Source: Aureibaculum luteum
Lineage (GTDB): Bacteria; Bacteroidota; Bacteroidia; Flavobacteriales; Flavobacteriaceae
DNA: 64,000 nt
NCBI RefSeq assembly: GCF_003449015.1
Contig: NZ_QRGD01000012.1
Span: 48,695 to 112,694, forward strand
Direction of reading: 5' to 3'
Shown here: positions 63,070-64,000 of the stretch, in pieces
Numbering within the stretch: position 1 is the first letter of the stretch
Layout of the letters: each line of letters starts with the position of its first letter
The notes under the pieces: generated by a model
What the model was told of the DNA's origin: nothing
Seen by the model: the letters and a program-made list of their open reading frames with translations, nothing else
Databases searched by the model: none
Program-made: the position numbers and the translations under genes

Positions 63070-63740
63070 GCAGGCTTTCCGCTGTATCTTTTTATTACGA
63101 ATGTGATTAAGCGTTTTATAACCTAAAAACGACATATTTAATACAATTGTATACATTATATATAATGGTAACATAAAAAGGATGACGCTTTAATCCTTAA
63201 CACAAGACCATAAACAATGTAACTAATTCTCGGGTTTATGGGAGCAGGCTTTCCGCTGTATGTTTTTATTATGAAGGATATAGAGCGTTTTGTATCCTAA
63301 AAAGCCCATATTTAATGCAATTTTATACACTATATATAATGGTAATATAAAAAGGATGACGCTTTAATCCTTAGCACAAGACCATAAACAGTGTAACTAA
63401 TTCTCGGGTTTATGGGTGCAGGCTTTTCACTGTATGTTTTTATTATGAATGATATAAAGCGTTTTGTATCCTAAAAAGCCCTTATTTAATGCAATTGTAT
63501 ACATTATATATAAGGTAACATTAATAGAATGACGCTTTAACCCTTAGGCAACATTAAAAACAGCGTAAGTAATTTAAGGGGCAGACTTTCCGCTGTATCT
63601 TTTTATTATGAATGTGATTAAGCGTTTTATAACCTAAAAACTACCATATTTAAGACTATAGTATCGATTATATATAATGGTAATGTAAAAAGGACGACAC
63701 TTTAATCCTTAACACAACATTAAAAATAGTGTAAGTAATA
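63070..63740. repeat. Four tandem copies of a ~174-bp non-coding element
   Basis: Units begin with GCAGGCTTTCCGCTGTAT or a close form at 63070, 63244, 63418 and 63581, giving periods of 174, 174 and 163 bp; the last copy ends near 63740 and is the most diverged. In each unit a left arm (CGCTGTATCTTTTTAT) is imperfectly complementary to a right arm (ATAAAAAGGATGACGC) ~80-90 bp on, so it could fold as a large hairpin. Units 1 and 2 also end with CCATAAAC...GTTTATGG hairpins (63208-63241, 63382-63415). No reading frame is conserved. The arms recall a repeat I associate with Flavobacteriia genomes, but I cannot confirm this without a search. Confidence 0.85.
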
Positions 63741-63832
63741 ATATTTTTAAAAATAATTTTACACCTAAAACCTTGATGCTAAACTAGGTGAAAATTAAAT
63801 GGAATTTATATTAAAATATTTGTCTTTTTATG

Positions 63833-63863
63833 TTGTTAGATAATAAAAAGTGGTGTATGTTTG
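63833..63863 (+). promoter_or_regulatory. Upstream promoter of a likely stable-RNA operon (P1)
   Basis: A TTG at 63833-63835, 20 nt, then TATGTTTG at 63856-63863, followed by GCACCCGC. It points rightward and has no coding start downstream in the window. Confidence 0.7.
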
Positions 63864-63961
63864 CACCCGCAATTGAGAGGGGTAGTTGATGAGGTGAGAT
63901 TGCGTTGAAATGTTGATTTGGTAGTGTTGAAAAAAAATAAAATAAAAATTTAATTTTTTTC

Positions 63962-63991
63962 TTGCAGGTTTAAAAAAAGGTTTTATATTTG
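63962..63991 (+). promoter_or_regulatory. Downstream promoter of a likely stable-RNA operon (P2)
   Basis: A TTG at 63962-63964, 19 nt, then TATATTTG at 63984-63991, then GCATCCGC, similar to the sequence after P1. Paired strong promoters with no gene before the window's end suggest an rRNA or tRNA operon just beyond 64000. Confidence 0.75.
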
Positions 63992-64000
63992 CATCCGCTT

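Noticed and set aside
63070..63740. CRISPR array
   Set aside because: The units are 163-174 bp long and similar over their whole length; there are no short repeats with unique spacers and no cas genes.

Overview
This AT-rich window most likely comes from a marine member of the Flavobacteriaceae (Bacteroidota). The evidence is Bacteroidota-type promoters (TTG, about 20 nt, TAnnTTTG), few Shine-Dalgarno sequences, many lipoproteins with short hydrophobic leaders ending in Cys, a PdhA-PdhC pair, the order thrS-infC-rpmI-rplT, a TonB-type barrel protein, and algal-polysaccharide enzymes (PL7 lyase, sulfatase, GH78, GH9-like). I cannot name the genus.

Layout. (1) 1-6655: a tandem cluster of exported proteins of unknown function. 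Three are paralogues (one cut by the left edge) sharing N- and C-terminal domains; a small secreted protein and a two-Ig-like-domain protein follow. This is the best candidate here for an undescribed system. (2) 6656-12740: an IS3-like scar, an MddA-like membrane methyltransferase, and an operon of an NTF2-like lipoprotein, a TPR protein and a TonB-dependent-receptor-like barrel. (3) 12767-15513: pyruvate dehydrogenase E2 and E1-alpha. (4) 15842-23309: an M28 peptidase, RlmF, a lipoyl-fold protein without the modifiable lysine, a PLP enzyme, a PIG-L deacetylase, a VOC protein and DoxX. (5) 23432-33781: a carbohydrate region with a PL7 lyase, MFS transporter, sulfatase, GH78 rhamnosidase, two orphan lipoproteins and a GH9-like protein with an altered catalytic motif; there is no SusC/SusD pair. 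(6) 34000-35570: small hypothetical genes, a truncated NTF2-like gene and a decayed IS200 element. (7) 35617-62896: mostly core genes: gcvP, lipA, an Nramp-like transporter, an ECF sigma factor with a glycosyltransferase, aqpZ, the psd-cdsA-LUD-ftsH-rsfS run, birA, pyrE, Nudix, M14 peptidase, SulP, a Crp/Fnr pseudogene, yjbQ, a HAD phosphatase, and rplT-rpmI-infC-thrS. (8) 62897-64000: no genes, but four tandem copies of a ~174-bp element and then two strong promoter-like sites that probably drive a stable-RNA operon just outside the window.

Connections between genes. LipA makes the lipoyl cofactor used by PdhC and by the glycine cleavage system to which GcvP belongs. CdsA and Psd are sequential in phosphatidylethanolamine synthesis. 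BirA and LipA are the two swinging-arm cofactor enzymes. Several genes have decayed (Crp/Fnr, IS200, a possible IS3, NTF2-like), so there has been recent gene loss at the accessory spots. All functional calls come from reading motifs and recalling families; no database search was run.
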